Source of the DNA: Pseudisothecium myosuroides | Taxonomy: Eukaryota > Streptophyta > Bryopsida > Hypnales > Lembophyllaceae | DNA: 64,000 bases | Reading direction: 5' to 3' | NCBI GenBank assembly: GCA_951799445.1 | Contig: OX637297.1 | Span: 9,238,001 to 9,302,000, forward strand | Shown here: piece by piece, positions 1 to 12,035 of the stretch | How positions within the stretch are numbered: position 1 is the stretch's first letter | How the letters are laid out: every line of letters starts with the position of its first letter | The notes under the pieces: model-generated | Database searches by the model: none | Told to the model about the DNA's origin: nothing | Seen by the model: the letters and a program-made list of their open reading frames with translations, nothing else | Program-made: the position numbers and the translations under genes

Positions 1-1907
1 TTCTAACAATAATTAATGTTTTTCAAAAAATCCTTTAATTTTTATTTATAAAATAGGCTAATTGAAAATTATTTCATTCCTATTCCTTGGTTCCTGACTG
101 GGGTACCCCAAGCATGCTTGTACCCGAAAGTGAGGTGTGACTTGCAAAGGCGGAATATGCGTCTGCACCTATAGTTGACTCCACATCCACGAAACAATAC
201 GAAGATGGTGAAACCAGCAACGCTTTAAGTACTATCTGATGCGGAATTCCAAACCTTTGTTAGCTGCATAGAATCTCTAAAGACACCCACAGGCTACTCA
301 TCAGACTTGGGGAAGCATTTATGGAAGAAAAACTTTGGCGGACTAAAGTCACACGATTACTACGTCTTAATGCAACCAATACTGCCACTGGCACTACGGG
401 ATTTGATGCAATTAGGCCCAAGGATGGCTATCATGCAAATGAACAAGGTTTTTCGTAGAATATGCACAAAAGTGTACAATCCCGTTGATTTCCAATCACT
501 TGAAGCTGATGTGGCGAAGAGCACGGCTTTGTTGGAGATGGAGTTCCCCCCCTCATTCTTTGACATCATGATGCATCACCCATACCATTTAGTGCAGGAG
601 TTAGATCTTTGTGGACCAATGAATGCGAGGTGGATGTACCCAATTGAACGGTACATGAAAACCTTAAAGGGCCATGTCAGGAATATGGCAAGGCCTGAGG
701 CGTGCATGGCTGAGGGATACCTCAAGGATGAATGCATTGGATTCATGACCGAGTACCTTCAAATCTTCGATGTGACAGAAAGGCGTGTATGGGACGCGGA
801 TGAAGAGTATGGCAATGCAAAGGAGGTGCTACAGGGCAGAGGCAAACCATATGTGATGACTCCAGCACTACGGGACATAGCCCATCAATATGTTTTGTCA
901 AACATATCATGTCTACAACAATACTATGCATAAGTGCCTCTTGAACCTTCGTTCTATTCAGTAGTGGGAAAATACAAGGAGGAGGCATGCCTAAGTATAT
1001 TAGGTCTGCATTTCAAATGTCCGAAACTCTGAGCTTGAAAGCGAGGCACCCATAATAGAGGAGCTGGTCAGTTGCGGTGCGGCAGTTGTGTAGGAGTTGC
1101 CTTCCAGTCAATTTTTAAGCCGTCCAACACCATAGAAGTGAAATGCAACTGCCGAATGACTTGTATGAGTGAAAAGAAAGTCATTTCCTAGTGGGGGAGC
1201 AGGAAGAAGTCTATTGAAGCCGTGTATTTGATATGTCATGCAACTTCGTCCATGTTTCAAGGTTTTGAGTGGAAGCTGTCGTACTAATTAACACATGCAA
1301 GAATTGGAAGATTGAACGTGATCAGGATCCAAGCCTTCCACCATTTGAAGAGTTGGTGCCGAATACGATGCAGAACGCAACACTGGATGTGACATGATTG
1401 AAAACAAAGCTGAAGAGCTCTAGTGTATTGCAATCATACATGCATGTGTTAATTCATGTATTTTCATTGCGCCTATTGCCAGATTCAATAGCACATGACG
1501 CCTTCTAGTGACAGGCCATGGATGTTTGTAGTCTCTGACGCTTGTTTTTTCACAATTAGTTGAGTAGGAGTTTCCCAGTCATACCGCAATCATCCTCGGA
1601 GTCGCATACGGTCAACATGTAGTCGCTGCGCAACTGGTCTATGACTAAGTGCACTGGAATTCCAACCCTGTAAAGTTCACATAATGCCTTGAACGGCTTA
1701 CCTCACAAAAAAGCTACAGATGAACAGAGTCTTTGGTTGGTCTAGAAGCAATCTTCATCCTTCAGTCGTTTCTACAACTGCGCTGCAACTAATCTTCTGT
1801 CCCCATGATGTTGTCTATGCTATTATAGTGCTGTAGTCGCTGCGCAGTCATTTTGGACACTCAGTCATTGTTCAATTGGTTGTGAAAGGGCCCTTTTTTT
1901 TGTAGTG
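1..1907 (+). mobile_element. CACTA (En/Spm-type) transposon, 3' part including right terminus
   Basis: The left end lies outside the window. The right terminus is seen at 1883-1907, where the sequence ends in TTTTTTTTGTAGTG, the complement of the plant CACTA start CACTACAAAAAA, followed by AAT as a possible 3-bp target duplication. The element encodes a Tnp2/DUF4218 fragment. From about 1060 to 1880 short motifs recur in the subterminal region: GTAGTCGCTGCGCA appears near 1620 and near 1842, with related AACTGCGCTGCAAC near 1774. Such subterminal repeats bind transposase in known CACTA elements. The other copy of the target duplication cannot be checked. Confidence 0.65.
229..933 (+). pseudogene. 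CACTA transposase (Tnp2) fragment, DUF4218 domain
   Basis: The frame gives the typical DUF4218 order: GLKSHDYYVLMQ, then an aliphatic LPLALRDL stretch, then FPPSFFDIMMHHPYHLVQEL, then RWMYPIERYMKTLKGHVRN, then an RPEACMAEGYL block. This region lies downstream of the catalytic core in plant CACTA Tnp2 proteins. The frame opens after a TAA at 226-228 with conserved upstream residues (CIESLKTPTGYSSDL), so it is an internal piece rather than a gene with its own start. It ends at a TAA at 931-933, after which no recognisable coding continues. The catalytic DDE region would lie before the window. Function is presumed lost. Confidence 0.85.
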
Positions 1908-1910
1908 AAT

Positions 1911-3580
1911 GGTGAGAATGTTGTACTAAAAAATTAGTATCCTTTATTTTTATTTTTACTTGAAACAATTAAAAATTAAAAACAATAGACAACTTCATAT
2001 GTATTTTCTAAATTTATGGCTTGCAAAATAAAGCTCTTCTTTACTTTTACCTCATTGTCTGGAATTGAATGGTTCAAATGTTCTTGAGTAGGTATCTATC
2101 TATACAAATCCAAAAAATTATAAATATTTTCTTAGAATATATTTTGGTTGGACGGTTCAACATTGAATTGCAAAAAATCCTTTTCACGTTTGCAATACGT
2201 ATTGGAATGACATGAAACAAAGCTTCACATGTAGATTATGATAAGTAGCATCCATCCTAAAAATTTCATCAAAAAATCTAAATTCTAAAGTTGATAGTGG
2301 CTACCCAAGTTCTTAAAAATCCCAAGTTTGGCTCCAAGGTCCTTCAAGCTTTAACATCTAGTAGTAGACTTATTCAAATATATTGTCTTCAAATTTTAGA
2401 GCAAATCCCCCCCCCAAATTGCAAGTTTGATGTGCCTAAACTTGACAGTGTAGACTTTTGTAGACCTTCCCAAAAGAAAATTTGTCTTTCAACATTCATA
2501 AACAAGAAAACATACGTCCTTTAGCCTTGGCATAGTAGTGAACAAGTTGAGAACTGCATAGAAAATATATGAAGAAAAATTTAATTTACAAAACTTTTAT
2601 GCTCATTTTTGAAGACATTTTGAAGTGCTAAGTGTTAGTGCATAAAATGTAAAATGAGTATGCTAATAACTTCTGGTAGGATTTGAGAATCATTAACATT
2701 TAAAGTCCCATGCATCAAAAAAGGCAATGCACCTTAATCAACCTTCATTGTAATTTTTCTAATAGTCATTTTGCATATGTATTTAAACTACAAGAATTAA
2801 GGTTCATAAGTACTACATTTATACATTTTGAAATTATGTAAATATTTGATAATCAAATGAATTATTGCAATTGCATGCTCCAAGTGTAAAAATCTATAAT
2901 AGTATAGTACACCAAATGGTGTGTTTAGGGTGCAAACTTTTTTCTTTCCCTTTTTTTTGGGTACACAAATTACCTCAGGGGAGTCACTTAGAATTTTTTA
3001 CTTGGCAAAGTGCGGTATAATACAAGGAGGCATTAATTCAGAGCCTTAAAAAATTAGACAAAACTTGCAAGTAATATACATAGTACAAATTACTCTAGCG
3101 TCACTTACAAGTAAGATACAAGTGTGAATAATACATCATTTTCAATTTTTTTCCTAAGATAGGGTAGAAGGTATTGGTTCTAGATAATTTTCTATAATAG
3201 GACCGGGATCAATACAAGGCGGGGTACAAGGAATACTGACCTGGTTGGGTCAGGTGAAAACGGTCATTCTTGGTCATTCATCGCTCTTGTCTTTGTCTCC
3301 AACTGTGCCGGCCTCGGATTCTTCACTTAGGGTGCTCTGGGTTTAGTTCCCTCGGTTTTGAGAATTGCTATTTTCATTGGCAGAAAGGAGCTCCACGTGA
3401 AAAACGACGCTTGCGAGGGCGCTTGCATTCAATTGTATTGTTGCTGTTGCTAGGGTGCAAATTCTACTTTTGAACGAATTCCACGGCTCTGTTGTATATG
3501 CATCCTTGCTCTCAATGTCCTTGGACCTATTGCTAATAGGGTTGTCTTCCCCGACACCGCGACATCGCGACAACTCAACG
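1911..3580. other. AT-rich intergenic stretch
   Basis: I see no convincing gene. Between about 1930 and 2300 the sequence weakly resembles the interior of the family-A TTAA MITEs described below (for example the words around GGTTCAAATG and AAAGCTTCACATGTAG), so it may be a decayed copy without ends. From 3270 to 3573 a polar minus-strand frame exists next to the left-facing half of the array at 3745-4120. It could be a remnant of a divergent gene, but has no recognised domain. Confidence 0.4.
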
Positions 3581-3587
3581 TCACACG

Positions 3588-3650
3588 ACGTCTAGTAGAG
3601 CCCCCACAACGTCTAGTAGAGCCCCCGCGACGTCTAGTAGAGTCAACTTT
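3588..3650. repeat. 21-bp tandem repeat, three copies
   Basis: The unit ACGTCTAGTAGAGCCCCC plus three bases starts at 3588, 3609 and 3630, an exact 21-bp period. The third copy diverges at its 3' end. It borders the GC-rich array. Confidence 0.85.
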
Positions 3651-3744
3651 ACCTCTGACTTTCCGAAAAGGTAAATACCCTTTTACCTACGCCACCTGGA
3701 TGCCATGTGGCGCTTGCGTGGCAGAATTTGGGGCGCATGCGTGT

Positions 3745-4120
3745 AAGGCGACTTCGGGTATAGCGCGACCGCGGATGTGGGCGACCTCGGATACAGGCGA
3801 CTTCAGGTAAGGGGACCGCGGGTGGGCGACTGTGGATATGGTGACCGCGGATTCTAAAACCGCGGGTGGGAGCTTGGAGGTGGTCGACCGCGGGTAGGGG
3901 CGACCTCACCTGGAGCGACCGCGGGTGGGCAGGGTTGACCCAAAGTCGCCCACTAGAATCCGTAGTCGCCTCCAATGGATCCGAGGTCGCCCAAGTGGAC
4001 CCGAGGTCGCCCAAAATCTGTACCCGAAGTCGCCTACTGGGACCCGAGGTCGCCTAGGCGGACACGGAGTCGCCCAGAATTTGTATCCGAAGTCGCCGTA
4101 TGCGCGGTCGCTAGAGTCGC
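3745..4120. promoter_or_regulatory. Class I GC-rich motif array, two-directional
   Basis: Many copies of a short motif lie here with irregular spacing. The right half (about 3945-4120) reads on the plus strand as CCGAGGTCGCC, CCGAAGTCGCC or CCGTAGTCGCC and points to family gene 1. The left half (about 3745-3940) carries the reverse complement, GGCGACCTCGG and variants, and points left. The CpG-rich array stands out from AT-rich surroundings. It is placed as an upstream promoter or transposase-binding region. Function is inferred from repeated placement and orientation before genes elsewhere in the window. Confidence 0.6.
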
Positions 4121-4160
4121 ACACGCCTGTCCAAACCTAATTCGCCCGTGCTCGCCCCAC

Positions 4161-4167
4161 TTATAAG
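4161..4167 (+). promoter_or_regulatory. TATA box candidate for family gene 1
   Basis: TTATAAG lies 40 bases after the last array motif and 161 bases before the ATG at 4328. The same order of array, TATA and leader is seen for other genes in this window. Confidence 0.5.
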
Positions 4168-4327
4168 TTCACTCGCCCATGCCATTTCTTGCACCTTCAT
4201 TCTCCTTTGAGGCTTTCAGTCTTGTATCCGTAATTGGGTGCATGCATTATCCTCTCGTTGAATATTTACTTCTTCTTGGATTCATCCAACCCTTTGTTAC
4301 CGCGAGTTCTCAACACCGACAAATCCA

Positions 4328-6822
4328 ATGGCCACCGGGGGAAACAACGGTGGATCACTACCTATCCTGTACACTGCAGTTGTCACTCCTGGTGTAGCCA
4401 GGAAGGCTCTTTTAGATAAGGGGCGGAAGCGTAGGGGTACTGTTCATCGCAAGTGATGGCACGTGTTGAATAGCCCAGACCACCTTGCTTTTAAAGGCTG
4501 GGAAGAGGAGACTGAGCCGTGACCAATGCAAACCTGCGAAGATTACATTGAATGGTGCCACATCGGGAAGTTGTTTCCGGCATGGCGCCATCATTACAAC
4601 CGGCGCACCAATAAGGCAAACCTGAAGTACTGTAAAAGTCCAACTTTTGTTCAAAGGTGCGTGGAAGTGTGGCAGGTCCTCTACAAAACCCCTTTCGTAG
4701 AGAGGAACGAGGTTACTCTATGCATTGCCAGAGGAGCGTATGCTGAGGTGGCATTGAAAAAGGAGGTTGACTGGAGCATAATAAAAGAAAGTCCATATGT
4801 CGGACGTCCAGAAATTGGATTAATCTCAAGAGGGATTCTGAAATTTCCAGAAGGTGGACTTGGACCTATTCGAAGTGATCCTCAAAACAAAGAGACTCTT
4901 GAAGTTCTCACTAACGAATTGGAAGAGGATGAAGATTCCGATGGCACACGAGTCCCAAGGACAACACGAGTCAAGGAGTAGCCCGTCACCCCCGTAGAAG
5001 TTCAGGTTCAAAATGTTGAGGCACCTTCATCATCACAAGGACGGAGAATAAAACATCCTCCGAAGGTGTGGCGCTCCACAAATCAAGTCAAATCTGCACT
5101 AGCCTCAACGACGTTTTCAGGCCCACCGTTGGCAAAAGAGGATGATGTCAATGTCTTCGACTTTGGACCAAATGAGGACTTACCCATGGACGGAGGTGTT
5201 CGTACTACCATTTCCCAACCTTGAGCGACTCCAGCTGACAACACTGTGGCCCTATATAAGGCCCTCGATATCTTGAAGACCAAAGACTCCACGATTGCCT
5301 CACTTCAGTCGGATGTCAGGAAATTGCAATCACTTTGCGATCACAAAAGCGCTATCATATCTCAGCAATCTAAAGAACTACAATGCCTTCGGGAGAAAGA
5401 GCGAGAAACGTTGACTTTGTCAGACATCGTGATCTGGACAAGGTTGTAGGGGACCTCACCGATGACGTCCTTCAACAGACTCCTCCTGCCAAGCGTACCA
5501 AGCGTTCTTCACTTCTTCCAATTGCGCTTCTTCCTACCATCACGGAAGACACTACCACTGACACGAATGATCTCCGTGGGACCCAAGATTCACTTTCATT
5601 TCTTGTTGTTCCACGCCCCGTACAGTTGGTGAAGAAATTGGGACTTGAAGAGGAAAACCGTACTCTTCAAGCGCAGTTGGGAGAGTTGGCGGCCACATAC
5701 TACCATTGGAAGGTCGCTTGCATTCTCTCCATTGACAGATCACAACAAATTGCCCAAGAGTTGGATAAAGTTTCGAAGAACTTCATTGCAAGCGCTCCTA
5801 AACGGGAGAATGGACTCACATCTTGGGCATTGCTTGATACCCTTTTTCCCAGTGACATGCCCATGTTGGAGTTGCCTAGGAAGACTGTCATAGATTGGAC
5901 ACAAAATGGGTGGGACCACATGAATCACAAGTCTTCCCACCTTGACGAAGAGCAACAGAAGTTGCTGTGGCCGAAGCCTGCACATTTCGTCTTGGACCAC
6001 ACCAATTGCCCCATATGTCTAGACCCATTTGGCCCCAAAGGAGGTTGGGCACTTGGATCCTACGCACATGTATACCATCCTCAATGTCTCATCACGCAAT
6101 GCTTGATTAGGCGACGTTGTATCATATATTCAGCGCCATTCCATAAACGGTTGTATGCCATGTTCAACTTGATGACTTATATGCCACCGTCTTGGGAACA
6201 CAGCGGCGACACAACGGATGAAACAAAATTTTGGGGCCAAGACTTGCTTTGGAGTTGGTGACAAGGCTTTCATGATAAAGAACCGAGAGATGTTAGCTTG
6301 CAATTGAACTAGGAAACAGACCCGACTGAAATTGCGGCCGTTGCACCCAGGCTGATGGGAAAGGGAGCACAGCATGAAGGGAAAAGGGCGTTCTTCTTCC
6401 AATGCCTTGGTGGATATTTCAATAAGAGCTCCGCAACCTTCAAGTGGGGTCCTCATCCGGAGAAGCATTGTTGGAATTTTCAAGGCGAAAGGATGGCCAA
6501 TCAGGATGAAAATGCCTCCATTCAAGAGTTGAATGATATGCAATACATGGACTCCACATACGGGCCTTATTGCCAAAGTCAAGCATTGGACTATCTATTG
6601 GAAAAACACTCTCCACAGACCCAAAAAACCCTCCAAGCTCTGAAGGATTCCAATGTCTTAGAATCCATTTTGAATGCGGATGGACCAGCTTCTTGCACTC
6701 ATGCAAAGCGCAAGCTAGGGGTTGGAGAGTCATCCAATTCAGAACGACCCAAATGTTATCAGTTAGACATTTGTTGCAATCATTTACTTGAACATTACTT
6801 CTCGTTATTAGATGTAATGTAA
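4328..6822 (+). pseudogene. Family gene 1: unrecognised repeat-family protein with a RING-H2-like finger
   Basis: I do not recognise this family, but it has four members here. The ATG at 4328 sits in a good context (CCAATGGCC). The N-terminal domain holds YIEWCHIGKLFPAWRHHY, NKANLKYC and a final KKEVDWSII block, all shared with genes 2 to 4. In-frame stops lie at 4454, 4520 (a paralogue has Trp there), 4979 and 5222. One frameshift falls near 5385-5447. The second frame then runs with stops at 6259 and 6310 to 6822. A coiled-coil-like segment (about 5640-5800) precedes a RING-H2-like finger: C-x2-C at 6007 and 6016, then AHVYHPQC at 6064-6087 and C-I-I-Y at 6118-6129. Two expected Cys are Tyr. 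The last 60 codons match the fragment at 29998. Preceded by a class I array and TATA box. Confidence 0.7.
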
Positions 6823-7429
6823 GGCTTATACATATGGGCTCATAGTATATCCATGGTCGCCTAGCTGAGTAATATGTGTTGTTTTCTATTTGTTGTGTCA
6901 ATTCCAGTTCTACGGCTTTATATTGTGCTCATGCATAGCAATTATATATTGCTTAGATTTTTTAATATATACTATTTTCGCAATATTGTGAGTCAATTTT
7001 TTGCACGAGGAATAAATGTTTGTTCTCATTTTGGGTTTTATTACTCCACTATTATTGAAAGAAATATCCCTCAAAAATTTCTCCTCTTCTCACTTTAAAG
7101 TTGAATTTTTTTTAAAAGCTCTTACATCATGTTAACTAACAATAAGGGATTTTTTCCATTTCAGATTGTTATAAAAAATATACTCAACTATGATGAACTT
7201 CTAACGCAAAAATATAGTTGTTAGTGGGCTATAAAAAGATGTTGAACCCACCAAAAATGCAGCCGCTCAAGGGAAAGAAATTGGTGCTTTTTTTCTTATA
7301 AAGGAAAGATCCTACAAGGCTACAATATCTTAAATGAAAAAAAAAGTTTAGGTTCCCTAAAAAAAAATTACTAATATAATATAGGAAAAAAATGGCTACA
7401 CTGAACTTATTAAAATCATCCTCGTTCCT
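6823..7429. other. AT-rich stretch, no gene seen
   Basis: Homopolymer-rich AT sequence downstream of family gene 1. No domain, inverted repeat or array is visible. Confidence 0.4.
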
Positions 7430-9720
7430 TACTTACCAAAAAAAATGGAATTTACTTGGTTTCAAGGTACCCCAAAATTTGGAATATTAATATAAAAGAA
7501 TAGTGGTGCAATTATTTTTACGAGGGAAAGTTTTGAAAACTTTTTAAATAGATTAAAAAATATTTATTATTTGCTTCAAAATATATTCAGATATACTAAT
7601 AAATAAAATCGATGCCCTTTACTTTATCCAAATAATTTTTATTTATAAATCACCGAAGCATAGAGTTCTACAAGTAGAAATCAAGAATTAAAAATACAAT
7701 GAAGGAAAAATATTGGACCTCTTCTTCTTTTATGCAAGTTTTTTTTTAAATAAACATATACAAATTAAGATTCTTATTTTAAAAAACTTAAGATGTAAAG
7801 AAGAAATATAATAAGTGGTCTTCTTCCTTTGGAAAAAAGGTTCATCTGTAACTTACCAAAGAATGGAGGCTTTCCCATAATGGAAAACATAAAATTGGAA
7901 GAATATCAATGCGATTACTCTTTTCATTTGTAAACCTAAGTTCTCACAATTTCTGGAAAAAATTTCAAATAATATATTATTTGCTTCAAAATGTATCCAT
8001 GTATACTAATAAACAAAATGGATTTTCGGTTCTTTATCCTAATAATTTTAACCCCTTAAGGCCGAAGGCCTCTTTTCTGCCAAAAAACACTTAAAACTGT
8101 CATTTCTATAGCAAGGATTCCAAAAATTTGAAAAATGTTTTTTTTGGAAATTTAATGGTAGGATCTTACCCCTAACTAGTATGAGGATGTGAGGAAAAAA
8201 TTTCAGAATTCTGGACTGCACAGATTGCAAGATATCTACGTTTAAATTGGAAAAAACAAGTATTTCAGCACATTGCGGGACTAGATTTTTAGACTTTAAA
8301 CATTTTTAACTTAAAATTTTTGGACTACAAAGTTTTGAGCTTTAAATCTTTATAGTGGAAAATTGAGTTGAGACTTGAGAGTCTAGGGAAAAAAAGAATA
8401 TTCAAAAAAACTTAATTATCATTCCTAAAAAAATTATTAAGTAGAAGTCAACACGAGATAGAAGGAAAATCTAAAATATTTATATATTTTAGATGGAATT
8501 AAAATACACTAATCCCAATGGTGACATTGTTCTAGCAAGTAAACTAAACCATGAGAATTTATTTTTTGTGAAAAATTGCAAAAATAGCATTCAGAAATGA
8601 ATCCTACAAGTTATTTTCTTCAAGAAGAAGCTCTAACTACCCAAAAAACAAGAATGTCCCTATTAACTTTCTTATAACAAATCCAAATAAAATGAACCAA
8701 AGCTTTCTAGATAGACAAAAATATTATCTATGAAAAGAAAAATACAAAAAAATAAAATCCAATTCCTGCCAAATGTTTTTTCCTACCCAGATTGCCCAGT
8801 TACGACAAAAAGTAACATATTTTGCCAGAACTTTTGACTCCTATTTCCAAATGTGCTGAAATTTAGTGCATATGAAAGATATTCCTTGCGCCCACCTTCT
8901 ATTAAAATTTTAGCTTAAAATATGGAAATCTCTAGTGACACGTACTTGCCAAAAATTCCTCTACAACCAAAAATCACATGCTGGTCCTCTAGGGGTTAAT
9001 TCATAAATCACCCAAGCATAGAGTTCTACGAGTAGAAATCAAGAATTCAAAATACAATGAAGGAAAAAAATCATATTTTTTTTTTCAAAGCAAGAGTTTT
9101 GGGAAATAAATAGATACAAATATTTGTTTTTATTTTAAAAAATTTAAGATGTAGAGAAGAAATATAAAAAGTGCTCTTCTTCCTTTAAAAAATAGGTTCA
9201 TTTGTAATTTACCAAAAAATGGAGGGTTTCCCATTATGAAAAACATAAAAATGGAAGAGTATCAATGCGATTACTCTTCTCCTTGTAAACCTAAGTTCTC
9301 AAAAATTTCTAGAAAAAATTGGAAATAATATATTATTTGCTTCAAAATATATACACATATACTAAGAAACAAAATGAGTGCTCTTTTTTTCATCCAAATT
9401 ATTTTCATTCATAAATTACCGAAGCTTAGAGTTCTGCAAGTAGAAATCAAGAATTCAAAATATATCGGACTTCTTCTTCTTCTAAGCAAGATTTTTGATA
9501 AATAAATAGATACAAATTCCTGTTCTTATTTAAAAAAATTTAAGATGTAAAGAAGAAATACAATAAGTGCTCTTCTTCCTAGAGAAAAAAGGTTCATTCG
9601 TAACTTAACAAAGACTGGAGGCTTTCCCATAATGGAAAACATAAAAATGGAAGAATATCACTGTGATTACTCTTTTCATTTGTAAACCTAAGTTCTCACA
9701 ATTCCAGGAAAAAAATTGGA
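7430..9720. repeat. 410-bp tandem repeat, about 2.7 copies, one copy interrupted by a MITE
   Basis: The word TTGCTTCAAAAT recurs at 7571, 7981 and 9337. The first interval is 410 bp. The second is 1356 bp, which becomes 408 bp after removing the MITE and one TTAA. Shared landmarks include CATAGAGTTCTACAAGTAG and AACCTAAGTTCTCACAATT. Copies differ by scattered substitutions and small indels. Confidence 0.85.
8052..8995. mobile_element. TTAA-flanked MITE, family A, copy 1 (piggyBac-like ends)
   Basis: The 944-bp element starts CCCCTTAAGGCC and ends GGTCCTCTAGGGG, and is flanked by TTAA at 8048-8051 and 8996-8999. It sits inside unit 2 of the 410-bp repeat. Units 1 and 3 show the empty site (AATAATTTTTATTTATAAATC and similar), so the boundaries are well supported. 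TTAA duplication with CCC ends is typical of piggyBac elements; no transposase is encoded. Internal words CTGTCATTTCTATAG and GGTAGGATCTTA are shared with other family-A copies. Confidence 0.85.
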
Positions 9721-10219
9721 AATGAAATATTTCTCAAAAATACCAAAAAAATGGATTAATTATCATGATTTCTTAAATATGGTATTCTTTTCACTGGAAC
9801 AATGTAGTCCTATAACTTACCAAAATGAAGACTCGGGTTCTTATTTTGGAAAAAGAACCAAAATATTGGTAAGAAAATGGATTGGTATTGTTGCTCCTAT
9901 ACTGAAAATACATCACTGTAATTGTGAAAGAAAATGGATGTTATTTTAGGAAATAAGCAGGCCTCCAACAACAACTACATATAAAACGTGTATTATTCTA
10001 TACAAATAAAAATTGAACTATAATTATAAAATTATCATTCATTTTCTTGTTCCCAACCAAAGAAAGGCTCAACAATGATTTAAAAAATAGTCCAAATACA
10101 CGTGGTAAAAGAATGACAATTAGGGACTTTGGAAGGAAAAAAAATGAAATTTTTTTTTCTATTCAAAGTCCATTACATCCCAAAAATGGTGCCCAAAACG
10201 TCAAATTCGTACTGAGCTC
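9721..10219. other. AT-rich stretch, no gene seen
   Basis: Short open frames here have no recognisable content. It separates the tandem repeat from the 3' end of family gene 2. Confidence 0.4.
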
Positions 10220-11632
10220 CTACATGCTTCTAGTATTGATCACAAAATCGCTTCTCTTTGGCTCTGGTCCAATCCTCTCTTGTTCTACAAGGCTTGCATC
10301 CTTAGTATCTTTGCTCCACTGCAGCCATTTCCACAGAAAATGAAGTTCGCACTCCAGCAATTGAAACTCCCTAGAACTCGAGTGTATCATCTCCTCGTGG
10401 AGCTTCACCAACTTCCGAAGCATTGCTAATTCTTCGGGAGTGCTACCATACTTAGGAGCCATAATGAAAGGGCATAACTCCTTCAACTGTTGGACTGCAA
10501 TATTGAAAAATTCTTTTTCTTTCTCAGCTACTTGGACGTCGATGCTTTTCCTTTGATGTTGCAACTGCCCACACTTGCGTTCCAAGAGTTGGAGTTGCCT
10601 TTGATATACTGCCACATCATCCATCATGTGAGCGCGTCCCTCTTCTTTCTTCTTGAAATAATTATCTTTACTTTTCTTCAAATCAGCCAAGTACTTGTCA
10701 TTTTCAGCTATGGCTTTCTTGACCGCCTCAGACTCCGTCCGCAAAGATGACACAAGACCCTTGTCACATTTTGGTGAAGCTTCATTTTTCTTCAAGTCTT
10801 CCCATTCCATTGTGGCTTCAAGTAAAGCTTCTCGTGCACTTGCTACCTTAGCACTCAACATATCTTCATCGTCCAAAGAATCGTCCTTGCTCAGACCGCC
10901 ACCGTGCTCTAAGAATATGTGGTCCACGCGCTTGGGCTCCACATCCTCCCTGCATTGTTCATGCTTGTGGAACAGTGTGTCGGGCTCCTCAACCTTCTTC
11001 TTTCCCTTCTGGTCAGCCGTTGCCTTTGAGGCTGACTTATAAAAATCCATGAAAGTGAGTGCTTCTAGGTCTTCATCGAACTTATACTCATCTTATTCAT
11101 GGGTGTGCTCATCTGAGCTAGAAGCAGCTGACCACACTACCTCTTTGTCGGGAATGCACAACTTCCCCGGTTTAACCAATGTCAACTTCTTCTCAACATC
11201 AACTCGTTCATCTTGAACCAACAGTGTTGGGTCCTCTGGATGGTCTCCAATAGGCAACTCCTTCATGGTTGTCCAATCCACCCGCTTCTTCAGTATACAT
11301 TCTGTATACACCATTTGGACAAGATACAAAGGAAAACTGTCGTTTTGATACGGCTGCTCCTCTAGATACAACTCCCTCCATACCTCAAGGCATCTCTTCT
11401 TGAAGTCTTCATTTTTGCAATATCCAAGATTTGCCTTGTTAGACTCTACGTGCAACTTGTGTCGCCAGAGCGGAAACAGCTTGTCGATGTGGCACCAATC
11501 CACATATTTTTTAAGTATTTCATAGCTCCAAGGCTCAGGTTCTTCCTTCCAACCCAAGAAAGCCTTAATGTGTGGATGCAAAAGGATAGGCACACACTTC
11601 TTGTGAGTTTTTCCAGTCCTCTTCCGTGGCAT
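10220..11632 (-). pseudogene. Family gene 2: conserved N-terminal domain plus long coiled coil
   Basis: The best preserved family member by frame: one frame of about 471 codons interrupted by a single TAA at 11093-11095. The ATG at 11632-11630 is the first in frame after a stop. The N-terminal domain carries KAFLGWKEEPEPWSY, KKYVDWCHIDKLFPLWRH, NKANLGYC, FKKRCLEVW and KKRVDWTTMK. A Glu/Lys-rich C-terminal half (about residues 200-430) looks like an extended coiled coil, with EAVKKAIAENDKYLADLKK as one stretch. No catalytic motif is visible, so a structural or DNA-binding role is only a guess. Upstream, on the same strand, are a 63-bp leader shared with gene 3 and the kinase, a TATATAAG box and a class I array. 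Confidence 0.65.
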
Positions 11633-11941
11633 GTCACGACGTGCCTTCTTCTGTTGCCGAGTCAATGGGTTTGGTTGGCCTCATCCTCCATGACGATCAC
11701 TTTGTACGTGGACAATGAGTCTAGGTACTAAGTTTAATATTCTAACACTAAACTTATACTACACGAGCGTGAAAATCCTAAACCGATGGTATATCACATT
11801 TACAAAAAACATACATTTACAAATATATACTCAATTTACAATACCCAAATGTCAAGCCGCCAACAATCCAGTGCACAGAATGAAAGCCACAAAAATGAAG
11901 TGGAGAGACACAAAATGTCCCCCTCACAACTCTAACCCCTA

Positions 11942-12004
11942 GCCCACGAGCACGCAGTCACCCACTTCGAGGTGGATGAAAGACGATGCGCAGGGCCTGG
12001 AGTG
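11942..12004 (-). promoter_or_regulatory. Shared 63-bp leader, copy of gene 2
   Basis: This 63-bp block is nearly identical to 20903-20965 (gene 3) and to 17608-17670 minus (kinase). It contains CCCTGCGCAT and GACTGCGTGCTCGTGGGC, read on the minus strand. It lies between the TATA box and the start codon, so it is probably transcribed 5' leader. Confidence 0.75.
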
Positions 12005-12027
12005 GAGAACGCGGGTGCAGGAGACCA

Positions 12028-12035
12028 CTTATATA
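12028..12035 (-). promoter_or_regulatory. TATA box of family gene 2
   Basis: TATATAAG on the minus strand lies directly after the array and just upstream of the shared leader, about 395 bases before the ATG at 11632. Gene 3 has TATATCAG at the equivalent place. Confidence 0.6.
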
